A DNA stretch of 64,000 nucleotides from Rutidosis leptorrhynchoides (Eukaryota; Streptophyta; Magnoliopsida; Asterales; Asteraceae), in NCBI RefSeq assembly GCF_046630445.1, contig NC_092334.1, positions 110,975,001 to 111,039,000 of the forward strand. The letters run 5' to 3'. Positions 28,354 through 40,414 of this stretch are shown here, piece by piece. Each line of letters starts with the position of its first letter. The stretch's first letter is position 1. The notes under the pieces were generated by a model that saw only the letters and a list, made by a program, of their open reading frames with translations, did no database searches and was not told the DNA's origin. The position numbers were made by a program, and so were the translations under genes.

Positions 28354-28431
28354 TTATTTATATTTATATATAAACCTAAATCTGTATTTGTATTGCATAT
28401 GTAATTATATATATTAGTTTATATATATTTG

Positions 28432-28482
<51 letters not shown>

Positions 28483-28612
28483 CATAAATTTTAATATTGA
28501 ATATGCTAATAATAATTAACTATTAATGCTAATAATAAATTAATAAAATTATTAATAATACTATAGATATATTAATAATGACACTAGTAATAATAATAAT
28601 ATCAAAATAATA

Positions 28613-28714
<102 letters not shown>

Positions 28715-28867
28715 TATCAATGATCATGATTCTTTTTAATATTAATACTAGTAATATCAAGTTACATATTTCAGTTATATATATATTAACAATAAAAATA
28801 ATAATATTGATAACAATAATGATAGTAGTACTAACTATAATAATATAACCAATCAATTATGTCAAAC

Positions 28868-28969
<102 letters not shown>

Positions 28970-29154
28970 CATGAAATAATAATGAGAGTAATAATAATAA
29001 TATTGATATAATACTATATCCAAACTTGTAATTATATATTATTAGTTGTGGAAAATTTAATATTCATATCATATATTTTATCATGACTTTTATAGGATAG
29101 TTATTATTTATAAATTTCATATATTATGATATACATAATAATAATGATACATGT

Positions 29155-29215
29155 ATGATAAAATATAATATATATAAAATAAGATACAAAATAATTAGAT
29201 GTAATTAAAAATGAA

Positions 29216-29306
<91 letters not shown>

Positions 29307-29367
29307 TTCATTTTTAATTACATCTAATTATTTTGTATCTTATTTTATATATATTATATTTTATCAT
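29155..29367. repeat. Near-perfect 213-bp palindrome in LTR B
   Basis: The left arm from 29155 and the right arm ending 29367 are reverse complements for at least 66 non-AT-repeat bases each, meeting in an (AT)n centre with one small irregularity. It is absent from the corresponding part of LTR A. Confidence 0.85.
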
Positions 29368-29576
29368 TTCAAGTTAATATACATATATTTACATTTATAT
29401 ATACATATTTATTTATAAACAATTGTTCGTGAATTGTCGGAAATAGTCGAGGGTTAAATGATTACATGAACGCAGTTCAAAGTTTTTGAGACATCAACAA
29501 TACAGACTTTGCTTATCGTGTCGATATCATATAAAGATTAAGTTTAAATTTAGTCAGAAATTCCCGGGTCATCACA

Positions 29577-29762
29577 GGTAACCAATGTGCTTTGGATTAA
29601 ACTGAGTGGCTTAGGACATACACCTTTATTCACCACAACAGAATCTTTGAGAAAACCAACTCTTCACATACCATCACATTGGGTAACCAATGTGCTTTGG
29701 ATTAAACCGAGTGGCTTAAGACATACACCTTTATTCACCACAACAGAATCCTTGAGAAAACC
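29577..29762. repeat. Direct repeat, period 105, next to element B
   Basis: The segment starting GGTAACCAATGTGCTTTGG at 29577 recurs at 29682 with a few substitutions over about 81 bases. The first unit starts exactly at the outer edge of LTR B. From 29763 to 29924 only a B-box-like GGTTCGAATCC (minus, near 29770) was noticed. Confidence 0.75.
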
Positions 29763-29924
29763 TCCCCCTGGATTCGAACCTACTCCAACTAGGATTCAGA
29801 TGTAGGATTATTTTTAGGTCCACCAACATGTACAACATATAAGCTCATGAATTCCACATTACTCTAAAACGAATTGGTGATAGAAGGAGGTTTTCATAAG
29901 CTTATATATGCACATTTGTTTCTT

Positions 29925-30054
29925 TCACTGGGACACAATGAACCGATTAGCTCCAACATCAGATGCAACCCAGAGCTTATACCACTCAGGTACTGCCTCG
30001 ATGGTAACTTGTTGCGTTACAATACTTGGGACCTTCGTATACATATAAACGGTA
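29925..30054 (-). other. Orphan exon-like segment (possible terminal exon)
   Basis: A 130-base minus-strand segment preceded by a good acceptor (TATACAG at about 30055-30061) and open in one frame to a TGA at 29925-29927, giving about 42 residues of normal composition (contains VPEWYKLWVASDVG). The family is not recognised, and no partner exons are evident in 30055-30439. It may be a relic of a gene broken by element B, or chance. Confidence 0.3.
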
Positions 30055-30439
30055 CTGTATATTCGTGAATGTTATGAGCACATGTCAATTTGAATAGTAC
30101 AAATCAGCAATGCACCTTACAGATGCATGTTTTGTCGATCACAAGAATCGTACAATAATACTAAAGATTCGGACTTTTAAGACTCCGAACTGCTTGATAC
30201 ACTCAACACGAAACAAGCACGCAGACATAAAAGGTCATACATTTTGTACCAATGCAAATACAACCATAAGTTTTTCATTTATGTATATTGTTGAGGTGAA
30301 ATACTAAAGTAAGATTTACCACAATGAACACAACATAAAAAAAATTCATGAATTGCAACAGAATAAATCAATAAAGTTGGCCAAATTTGACAAGAAAATT
30401 GGTATATAGTTCATGTAGCTTTATATGTTATAAATCTTA

Positions 30440-32081
30440 TCAATTTGTTGGTCCCACCGTATCTATCTCCGTATTTTTATCGCGGTAAATGAAAGTCATA
30501 TTGATCGAAGAGGTAGTAAACCCCCCGTCAATAACAAGATTATGCCCCGTTATAAAACCCGATTCATCACTAGCCAAGAACAACACAGCTTCGGCGATAT
30601 CTTCAACCCTGCCACATCTTCCTTTTAATAAGCTCGCGTTTTCACTTACTTTTTCTTGCACTTCTTCAACTGTCGCATCTTTTTTAAAACCACGATAAGC
30701 GTCCACTAGCATATCTGATAATACGGCATGAGGTAAAACACAGTTTACACGAATACCATATGTGCCTAATTCACACGATGAGCTTCTTGATACTGCAAGA
30801 ATACCCTCTTTGGTTAATGTATACGCGTGTGATCCTAAACCTCCTAAGATAGCGGCTGTACTTGATGAGCTTATAATTGAACCGCCATTACCACCTGCAA
30901 TCATTGCACGGGCCGCGTGTTTTATCCCGTGTATAACTCCGTTCATGTTAACACTAATCAGTTTTGAAACCCTGTTCATATCAAGAGATGTGATGCTTCC
31001 TCCAACATCTACAATGAACTTTGATCATTTCAGGTGAGGTTTATTGAAAGTGATGATATATCATGTTTTTATAAATCCACCATTATCATGCTTTAAGTAC
31101 TTGTACAGTTGTAGCGTACAAGTACTTGTACAGTAGAAAACGACCAGTTTAAAGGGCAGTTTGGTATATATAGTAAGAAGGGTGACAATTCAACATATAA
31201 ACATATAAAGTATCATTAGCTTAATAAAGAGGTATCTTAGAATGAATGGGTCAAATTAGTTGAAAGTGATCTAAGATAAGTTTTAAAATGAATAAAACTT
31301 TCTTGATCACTTTATTTAACAATTTAGATTATCATAACCATCTTCATAACTATATAACAACAATCAACCATACTTAGATGAAAAAATATTTACTTGTAAA
31401 AAAACAAGTATTTATGAAGTTTTGACCCACTCATTTTGACCAGAACCAATTTTGACCAGAACAATTATATAGTGCTAAACTTACCACCAATTCCTGCATT
31501 ATTGAACAGGATATCAAGTTTTCCTTTCCAAGATATAGCGAGTTGAATAGCAGCTTCCACATCAGATTCTACTGAAACATCACAATGTATATAACGGCCA
31601 TTGATTGAATTAGCAAGATTTGTTCCTAACTCATCCAAAACATCTGCAATGATGACATGTGCCCCGTTCTCTGCCATTAACTTCACCGTGGCACCCCCAA
31701 TTCCTCTGGCTCCTCCCGTTACCACCGCAACTTTATCCAATAATCTTGTCACACAATCATAAAATGCATTAAAACTTGTTATCTATAAATTGGTAATAAT
31801 ATAAACCTGTAAATTACTTTACAAGTCTTGACCCTGTCTCTTCATCATACATCTCATATTCATGACCAAATTTTATAGTTTAGTATTGGGAAAACTACTT
31901 AAAGTTCATATTAAAGTCATGAGGTATGATGTAGCATGTTTTTGCATTGATGAATATTTAATTAGCACGAAATATCTAAAATACATACAATCACTATTAT
32001 TTTGAGCAAATTATATATACAAGTTTAAGAAAAATTACACCATGGAAACAATAGTAATGAATTCAACCTTTTTGTTGTCAT
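30440..32081 (-). CDS. Short-chain dehydrogenase/reductase, 3 exons, 280 aa
   Basis: A NAD(P)-dependent oxidoreductase of the classical SDR family, closest by eye to the plant secoisolariciresinol-dehydrogenase/xanthoxin-dehydrogenase-like group; the substrate is unknown. Predicted exons on the minus strand: 32068-32081 (14 nt), 31485-31744, 30440-31008; total 843 nt including stop. The long exons lack an in-frame ATG upstream, so the short first exon is inferred: ATG at 32079-32081, GT donor at 32066-32067, acceptor AG at 31745-31746. Exon 2 ends at a GTAAGT donor and exon 3 follows a TTGTAG acceptor in matching phase, at residue 92. Motifs: TGGARGIG at 14-21, Asp39 after beta-2 (suggests NAD), NNAG at 86-89, Asn112, Ser141, Tyr154-x3-Lys158. 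Length is normal. The gene looks intact and is the only complete host gene seen. Confidence 0.85.
31009..31484 (-). other. Intron 2 of the SDR gene
   Basis: 476 bp, GTAAGT...TTGTAG, T-rich. It contains a small inverted repeat around CAAGTACTTGTAC near 31090-31135. Intron 1 is 31745-32067. Confidence 0.75.
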
Positions 32082-32166
32082 CTTGTGGCTCCCACCATTA
32101 TTTTGATTATGTTGTTCCATGCTTTTGAGCCTAGTGTGACTAATTTAAGTTTCATGGTATTGCATT

Positions 32167-32174
32167 TATTTATA
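32167..32174 (-). promoter_or_regulatory. TATA box of the SDR gene
   Basis: Minus-strand TATAAATA lies about 86 bases upstream of the predicted ATG at 32081. This leaves a 5' UTR of roughly 50-60 bases, usual for a plant promoter, and supports the short first exon. Confidence 0.5.
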
Positions 32175-33534
32175 CTAAAGTAAAGAGATTGCAAGATTGG
32201 TTTCCTTTGTATGAGTGTATATCTCTTTGTTTACATGCTCTTCACATTCTCTTCAACCACTTTTCACCTATCATGTTGCTAATCTTTTGAAACATGCATA
32301 ATAGGTAATAGTTAAATATTTGTTATAGTTTCAAAAATTTATATATTTGAGTTTTTATAATTACCTACATGTATTAAAACTAACTCGATTGACATGTTTG
32401 GCATATCTAACTGTCTGTTTTGCCGTTTTGGCATGTTCTATGTTTCGGGTAATGAAGTATAAAGCAGTTTTCTTAAAATTAGCTCGAACCAACCCCATTT
32501 GTAACTACAACTTCTTCCAAACAGTTCAGGTATTGATGAGCTAAGCGAACAACACAGTAGCATTGATAGTTAAAGAGCACTTATGAGTTATCATATACAA
32601 ATGCCTAATAGAGATGGATTAGGCATACAACTACACATTCAAGAACCACTAAATGACCAACAGTCAATGTAAATGACAGATGTTGAATAAAAGGCGGGTT
32701 AATTTGTCAAGTCGAGTGATAGGTAAAACGGGTTGGGCTTAGTAGGTTGACCTGTGAACAAATCCGTTTTCTAAACTTTGTTATCAATAATGAATGTAAT
32801 AAATATAAATAATAAGATTTTTAAAGAAAACATATTCTTGAAAATAATCCAAGTTATTCAAACATAGCATGTTCTTAAAGCATTTCGTTGGTCATGAGCA
32901 CAACCTTCACATCTGAATAATATCATACTTCTGTATCTGGAGCATTTACCAGAATTAGAGCAATCCATGAAACATTATTTCACATGAATAACATTCCAAC
33001 ACTATATCAAACACTCAACTTAACTGAAACAAACTTAAGAAAGAAGATAAACTACCTTTCTATGGTAACAAAGAAATCTAGAATTAAAACTTGGCTCATA
33101 ATATGAATATATATTTTATTAAAGATGTATAAATCATAAGATTGTCATGAGTGGTTTCCTTTTAGTTGTGTGGTTTCGGGGATGTCTACCGTAAATGTGC
33201 ATGAGTGGTGCTTGGTTTGTTAGGGTGGCTGGCTCTTTGCTTGCGCAACAACTTCCACCTGACATGCCTTTCGACTTCTGTTTCCAATGTCATTCGGCTT
33301 TATTAATTGAGGTTAATTGAGGCAACATCAAACGTCGTCCTATTGGCGACTTGACTGCCTCGTACAGCCTTAAATTCAATTTCAGTCAGGCTTTAAACCC
33401 ATGGAAATTTGATTCTACCATTTTCATGGCATCTTTTTTTCATACCATTTTCATGGCGTCTCAAGTTTATTTTATTTTTTAAATTTTATGTTCAATTTTT
33501 ATTTTACTATTCTAAAAAAAATTCATACTTTTTG
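32175..33534. other. Intergenic region upstream of the SDR gene
   Basis: No gene is recognised. It holds a degenerate CGGGTTGGGC-type repeat near 32720-32750 and a short duplicated ACCATTTTCATGGC segment near 33417-33462. Confidence 0.5.
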
Positions 33535-33760
33535 GCTGGAGGTCCACTCGGAAGCAATCTCCTTATCCGTCGAATAGAGAGATGGATGAATTTCTCTACT
33601 CTTGAGAGTGTTCCACTCTGAGTGAAGAGAAATGACTTGTTTTTATTCTCGGATAAGGGAAAGATTGTCTACTTCTCACCTCCCCCATACACCACTCATG
33701 TGGTATTGGATTTTGTTCTTGTTGTAAATCATAAGATTGTCAAACATCAATCCTTTCTGC
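33535..33760 (+). repeat. LINE/SINE 3'-tail-like remnant
   Basis: Includes GGTCCACTCGGAAGCAATC, then GTCTACTTCTCACCTCCCCC, CACTCATGTGGTATTGG and a degenerate TTGTTGTTGT tail. I recall this order as the 3' end of common plant RTE-type LINEs and related SINEs. No coding part is attached. Confidence 0.45.
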
Positions 33761-33996
33761 AAAATAAAACCTCGGTATTTCGAAAGAAAAAAAATCATTC
33801 GCAAGCATTGACTCAACTCGTTTTACTAGGACTAGTAATATAAAATGTGGTCCCAACTTCATCTAATTTCAAGTGCGCCCCAAATTATAAACCCAAAATT
33901 ATTTTGATTTTAAGTGCCATTAAAACTATTAACTACGTTTCTCTCTTTTATTTATTCCGTACTTTCACTTCATTTCCATTCGTTAAAAAGCCAAAA

Positions 33997-34009
33997 TCCT
34001 AACACACAC
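33997..34009. repeat. LINE target site duplication (left)
   Basis: tcctaacacacac, repeated after the poly-A at 40140-40152. Confidence 0.92.
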
Positions 34010-34025
34010 TTTTAAGGGTGGTAAA

Positions 34026-35723
34026 ATGGATAATGCTGATGAATTATGGTTTAATAGGAAATCAAACTCTAGATTTGATAAGGAATTTAAGTTTGGCAGT
34101 AAAAGAAAAGATAAACACCAAAATGATATTCATCCCAAGACTTTTAAGGATGGTGTTGAATCTACTTCATTTGCTGAAACTGTTAGTAAAAATGCGGGTA
34201 AAGAAGACCTTTCTAAGCTGGAATATTGTCCACCTGTGGTTATGCCTAATGGGGAGAAAATAGTACATTTGAAGGGTGAGTTTATTGCTAAAACATGTAA
34301 TGCTTATGCCAAATCTTTGTATGGGTATTTTGTGGGTATAAACATGAGTTTTACTGCTGTTAACTTCAACCTCAAAAGGATGTGGCGTGTATATGGCATT
34401 AGGGATATATCAGTGAATACCTCAGGTTATTTTTTCTTTAGATTCAATGATGAAGAAGGTATGCAAAAGGTATTTGATAGTGGTCCATGGCTTGTTGATA
34501 ATGTTCCATTGTTTTTGAAGAAATGGGAACCTGGGTTATGTTTGGAAAACCAGAACCATCTACTATACCATTGTGGGTATCAATTATAGACTTGCCTGTT
34601 GAATTATGGAATGGGGGTAATATTAGTCAGATTGTGAGCTGTATTGGTAAACCATTAGTTATGGATAAGATTACAAAGGAGAGGTGTACTAATCAAATGG
34701 GTAAAGCAGGTTACGCAAGGGTTCTTGTGGAAGCTGATGCAACTAATGGTTTACCTGATGTTGTAAATGCAGTCTATCCAACATGCGATGGCCACTTGGG
34801 CAGATCGATTAACTTGAAAATAGGTTATCAATGGAAGCCATCAAGATGTTCGCATTGTAGAGTTTTTGGGCATGTGTTTGAGAAATGCAACAATAGACCA
34901 TTAAATGAGGAAGAATTAGAAGCTAGGAATAAAAAAGAAGAAGAATTGAAGTTGAAAGAATTGAAAAAACAAATGGAAGGCGATGAGGGCTGGAAAACTG
35001 TAGGTAAGGGAAAAAAGAACTATTAAGGATATTGGTGGTGCTCCTATGGTTAGACCAGCTTTTGGGGGGCAGAGACAATTTGTTAATCAATCATGGAATA
35101 ACCAAAGGAATCAAAATAAGGAACCAAGTAAGGAGGGAGGTTATGGTAATGCGTTTAAAGGTGGTAACAATCAAAATCAGAAAAAATATGGTGGGTATGG
35201 AAAAGGTAATGATAGTGGTAAAGTCATGGAAGGAGGTAATGAAAAAGGTAAGGGTATTGAAGGAGGAAATATGAAGTCTGGTGTTGGATCTAATAAGAAT
35301 TTTCAACAAAAATGGAAGAAGGTAAATGGTGAAAGGAATACCTCTGGTTCAGGTAAAAGTAATAACCCTTATTCTATTTTGGATGACGATGAGGTTATAA
35401 TTGAAGAAACTATAAATGATAAATTTGATGATTGGTGGAAACTATGGAAATCAGAAAAAAAGAAACTAGAAGTTTATTTGGAAAAAGATAATCCACTAGG
35501 AAAAGAAGTAATTGATCAATGGCAACCACACGAATTCAATTATTTTAGGACTCAATGGATTGCTGCTGGTTTTGGTGATTTTGATAAAGATGGCATGGTA
35601 ATTGATGTTGAGTCTGATAATGAAGGTACTGCTCAGACAGTTAACATGGATGATATGGGGAGTAGTGGGCTGCAACAGGAGCATCCTGTTGTGGATATTA
35701 ATCCTACTGTTTCCAATGTTTAA
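34026..35723 (+). pseudogene. LINE ORF1 (nucleic-acid-binding protein), two frame breaks
   Basis: Reads ATG 34026 onward in one frame to about 34547, then in a second frame (34523-35026), then back to the first (35046-35723). The first break lies in an A run near 34545 and the second near 35005-35015; each looks like a single-base indel. The N-terminal half resembles DUF4283 (DEEGMQKVFDSGPWLVDN; PLWVSIIDLPVELW). A CCHC knuckle CSHCRVFGHVFEKC (near 34848-34890) follows, then a charged Glu/Lys coiled segment and a Gly/Asn-rich tail. In related elements ORF1 binds the element RNA. Its stop TAA (35721-35723) overlaps the ORF2 start. Confidence 0.88.
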
Positions 35724-38700
35724 GCTCTCTTGTTGGAACTTTAGAGGACTAAATGAGTTCTCTAAACAAAAGGAGGTAAAACAACATTTAATGGATAGTG
35801 GTAGTAGTATTTGTGGCATAGTTGAAACTAAGGTATTAACTAAGAATGTACGTAAAGTAGTTACAAAAGTGTTTGGTAATTGGAGATGGGGGTCAAATAG
35901 TGCCAATTGCAAAGGAAGAACCAGAATAATTGTAGGCTGGGATCGGAATGAGGTGGTATGTAACATTATCCATTCTTCTAATCAGATTATACACTGTAAA
36001 GTCCATCAATTAAGCAGCGGGAAACAATTCTTTTGCTCTTTTATCTATGCTTCTAGTTGTTATATTGAGAGAAGAGAACTGTGGAAGGATTTGTGTATCT
36101 TGAAGTCACTGGTTGGTAGTGATAGTTGGGTTATATTGGGTGATTTTAATGTGGCACTCAATCCGGAGGACAAATCATCTGGTACTTCAGTTGTGGATAG
36201 GGAGATGATTGATTTCAGAGATTGTGTTGAACAGATTGAAATGGATGATTTAAATCACTCTGGGTTTCATTTTACTTGGGTGCAAAAGCCACATGCTACT
36301 GGTCCAAATAAGGGTATTCTTACCAAACTGGACAGAGTTATGTGTAATAATGCATTTATATCCAAATACCCTAAAGCATTTGTTGAATTTTTACCAAATA
36401 TGAAATCTGATCATTGTCCAATGCTACTGTCTATTCCTAATATGGATAGAAAAAAGGTGAAGCCATTCAGATTTAGTAATCACTTAGCTTCTAAAGAAGA
36501 ATTCCTACCACTTGTTACTGAAGTGTGGAGCAAATCTGTTCCTGGATTCACTATGTTCTCAGTGGTGTCAAAGATGAAAGAAGCAAAAAAGAAACTAAGA
36601 AATCTTAATAAGATTAAAGGTGATGTTTTTGTTAATGTGCAAAAGAGGAGACAAGAATTAGCTGATATACAAAGTAAAGTCTTGAAAGACCCCCAGAATC
36701 AAGATTTCAGAAATGAGGAAAGCAAGTGTTTCAAAGCTTTTAAACAAGCTACTGTTGATGAGGAGAAACTTCTAATCCAAAAATGTAAAGTACAATGGCT
36801 TAAAGAAGGGGATTTCAACACAGCCTACTTTCACAGAGTTGTTAACAGTAGGGTTAATAGAAGCAGAATTGAAGTGATTCAAGATTTGCAGGGTAATAGA
36901 TTTGAGGGGAATGAAATTCCAAATCAGATAGTTAAATACTATGAGGATTTATTGGGTAAAATTCAACCTGCAAACCCTATTGATAGGCCTGATGTCTTGT
37001 TCAAAAGAAAGATTGATGAACAAAAATTATGGGATATGGTCAAGATGGTTGAAATGAAGGAGGTTAAGGACGCATTGTGGGAGATTGATGATATTAAATC
37101 TCCTGGACCAGATGGATTTGGTGCTAAATTCTTTAAAGCTGCCTGGCCAATTATTGGGAATGAAGTGTTCCAAGCAATAAAAGAGTTCTTCCTGAATGGT
37201 AAGCTACTGGGTGAGGTAAATGCTACTATTATTGCCCTTATTCCTAAACTCGAATGCCCTAAGGTTGTTTCTGATTTTAGGCCTATTGCTTGTTGTAATG
37301 TAATGTATAAGATCATTAGTAAAATTCTTGCGAATAGGATCAAACACTGCCTTGATGATGTTGTAAATGAAAATCAGTCAGCTTTTATCCCACAAAGACA
37401 AATTAGTGACAATATCTTGTTAGCCCAAGAGTTAACGAAGGGATATAATAGAAAAAAGGGTAGAGGTAGATGTGCTTTTAAAGTAGATATTCAAAAAGCT
37501 TATGACACAGTTGACTGGTCTTTTCTTGAAAAGTGTTTGAAGATGTTTGGTTTTCATGATATAATGATTAGATGGTTGATGGCTTGTGTTACTACTCCTT
37601 CGTATGCTATTGCTATCAATGGGGCACAACATGGGTACTTTAAAGGGAAAAGGGGTATTAGACAGGGTGATCCTATATCCCCTTACCTTTTTACTCTTGT
37701 GATGGAAGTCCTGAATTTATGTATTAACAGAAGAATTGAGGAAAATGGTAATTTTCAATATCATCCAAAATGTAATGAGCTTAAACTGACCAATATCTGT
37801 TTTGCTGATGATTTAATGATGTTCTGCAAAAGTGATATTACCTCTATTAGAATTTTAAAAGACTCATTGGATGAATTTGGCTCTTATTCTGGTCTAGTGC
37901 CTAATGTATCTAAGAGTACTATCTTTTTGGGTAATGTTGATGAAGGTAGTAGATTGGAAATAAGTCAGATTATGCCTTATGCCATTGGTAAATTGCCTGT
38001 TAAATACCTCGGTGTTCCACTAATTTCTTCAAGATTACATTGTAAAAACTGCAGTGCGATGGTGGATAGTGTCAGAAAAAGGATTCAGGATTGGAGAAAC
38101 AAATTTCTATCTTATGCTGGTTGATTGCAACTTGTTGCTTCTGTTCTTCAATCTATGCAAGTGTATTGGATGTCCATGTTCTTATTGCCCAAAACTGTGA
38201 TTTATGATATTGAAAAAATACTGAGAAATTTTTTATGGGGTGCATATGATAAGAGTAGAGTTCTTGCAAAAGTGGCCTGGAACAGTGTATGCTTACCCAA
38301 ATCGGAAGGGGGCCTCGGTTTAAGATCATTATATGATTGGAATACCACTTTTATTGCTAAACATATGTGGAATGTTGTCACTAATAAGAAGTCCTTGTGG
38401 GTAAAATGGACCAATACTTATAAGTTACAAGGGAAAAACTTCTGGGAGGTGAAACTATGTGATGATGATTCGTATAGCTGGAGATGTTTGTTAAGCTTAA
38501 GAAGTAAATTCAGAATGAGCTTTGTTCATAATATTGGCAATGGGCTGAATACATCTTTTTGGTTTGATAATTGGCATCCTGCTGGTCCACTATGTAATCT
38601 ATTTTCCAATAGAGATATATATGTTAGTGGATTGGGCAGAACATGCTATGTTAGCAATTGTTTTAGAAATGGGGTTTGGGTTTGGCCTGTGGAGTTTATT

Positions 38701-39420
38701 GAGAAATATGATACAACATTGTGTTCCTTTAATCCTGATTTCAGAATGGATGTTGCTGATTCAATAGAATGGTGTGATAAAAAGGGAAAACTAGTGAAAT
38801 TCAGTGTCAATATTGCTTGGAATGATTTTAGACAAACAAGGGAGGAGGTTAAATGGTGCAAACTGGTATGGTTTTCTCAGAATATTCCAAAATATGGGTT
38901 CAACCTTTGGTTAGCTGTTCAATCAAGACTCACTACTCAAGACAGAATGGAGAAGTGGGAAATTATCACTAACCAGGTATGCCCTTTGTGTAATACTATT
39001 AAGGATTCCCACAAACATCTATTTATTGATTGTTCATTTGCTAAAGAGGTGTGGAAATCCTTTAAGGGTAAAGCGCATATTGATGATATTATTGACAAAA
39101 TTGTTGAGGATGATCCGTCATGGGATGGTCTTGTTGACCTCTTTGTCAAAATTCCATGTAATAAATCAATTTGGAGTATTATTGGTAGACTGGTGGTTGC
39201 TGCTACCATTTTCTTCATATGGCAGGAAAGAAACGCTAGAATATTTAAAGGAGAGCTAAGAACATCAAAGGTGATCTGTAATGCAATTCAGGAGGTGATT
39301 AAATTAAGGCTACTTGGGCTAAAAATCATTCCATCTGACCAGGTCAAAATTGCTGCTGATATATGGAGATTTGATATGGTAAATGTCATGGTTAAATCTA
39401 ATCCAAGTCATAATGATTGA
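35716..39420 (+). pseudogene. LINE ORF2: APE endonuclease and reverse transcriptase, one internal stop
   Basis: The start is placed at ATG 35716, eight bases inside ORF1, where LSCWNFRGLN begins the endonuclease. Endonuclease motifs: GIVETKV, ILGDFNVALN, LDRVMCNN, SDHCPML. RT motifs: SPGPDGF, DFRPIACCNVMYKIISK, QSAFIPQRQI, VDIQKAYDTVDW, GIRQGDPISPYLF, catalytic FADDLMMF near 37800, KYLGVPL. The C-terminal zf-RVT has WCKLVWFSQNIPKYGFNLWLA and CPLCNTIKDSHKHLFIDC. A TGA at 38122-38124 interrupts the frame just after LSYAG; otherwise the frame is open to 39420. The stop is consistent with a C-to-T change in an Arg codon. No RNase H domain is evident. Confidence 0.93.
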
Positions 39421-40139
39421 TTATCATTATTCTTTCATAAGTGACTGGTTTATGGTTTGTATGTGTATATGTAGTATGGCAGGTTTGACTCTACTTAGTC
39501 AATTTGTCATGTCTTATTGTAATCTGATTCTAGTAGCTATATGGGATTGTAAAAATGATATTATAAAAAACAGAGCAATATATGGTCATGTAGTGTCTTT
39601 TGTTGATAGCTATTGCAGATCTTGGATTTGTGCATTGGATAGCATGGATGATACAAGGGAAAAGGCAACATGGCTAGATGGTGTTTTGGTTGAAAAAAAA
39701 TAGAAGTTTGAAGTTTAAAGGCATTCAAGGTTTAAAATTTAAAGATTGCGAAATATGTCGTTTTGAAGATTATGAAGATCAAGAGCTGAATTATCGAGAG
39801 TGCTACCAAAGGATGTGGATCATGTTGAAGTATAAAGGTACGCACTGTAATTTTAATTTAAAATACATTTATTTGCAGGTGGATCTTCATCTGGGTATGA
39901 GTAATAGGTCATACAGGAATGGTATTGATGATTGTATCGATTTTGTATTTTATTGGTATAGAGATGAAATATGGTGTATATTTAGATTTTATGCTTTCTG
40001 GATTGTTAGGAAAGTGTAAAAGTGTTTCGGATGTTCCACTAAATAACATCCCCCCATGTATTCTTTTTATTTGGTTGATATAAAATTTTCCGGGGTACCG
40101 TCTCCTTTTACAAAAAAAAAAAAAAAAAAAAAAAAAAAT
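39421..40139 (+). other. LINE 3' UTR and poly-A tail
   Basis: AT-rich, no conserved ORF; ends in a run of about 27 A at 40112-40138, followed by the second TSD copy. Confidence 0.85.
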
Positions 40140-40414
40140 TCCTAACACACACACGAGTGCTAAAAAATAGTATGATTAGTGCTAAAAATCAAAGCGGATT
40201 TGCAAACTCGCAAATCTACGGTATATGTCAGGTTGCGACGATGACTCATTTACCTACCTCATGAGAGTAAGTCGGATTTTACGTAAATCCTTATTCCAAA
40301 CTTCATATATATTTATGTATTAGTATATGTGTAATAATTTACGGTATTTATATTTATCTGTTTATGTGTATTTGATATGATTAGACTATAATATGATCAA
40401 GAACCGAAGGATAC

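Larger units (their letters stand above)
34010..40139 (+). mobile_element. Near full-length L1-type LINE
   Basis: A 6.1-kb element with a 13-bp TSD, short 5' UTR (34010-34025), ORF1, ORF2, about 0.7 kb of 3' UTR and a poly-A tail of about 27 bases (40112-40138). The domain set (DUF4283-like plus CCHC in ORF1; APE, RT and zf-RVT in ORF2) is that of plant L1 elements. Two frame breaks in ORF1 and one stop in ORF2 make it inactive, but the damage is slight, so it is fairly recent. Confidence 0.95.

Noticed and set aside
31752..31752. SDR start at 31752
   Set aside because: The codon there is GTG, not ATG, and lies within what looks like the end of intron 1; the short upstream exon explains the N-terminus better.
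38564..38861. Short frames within LINE ORF2 on either strand
   Set aside because: Out-of-frame shadows of the RT/zf-RVT coding region.
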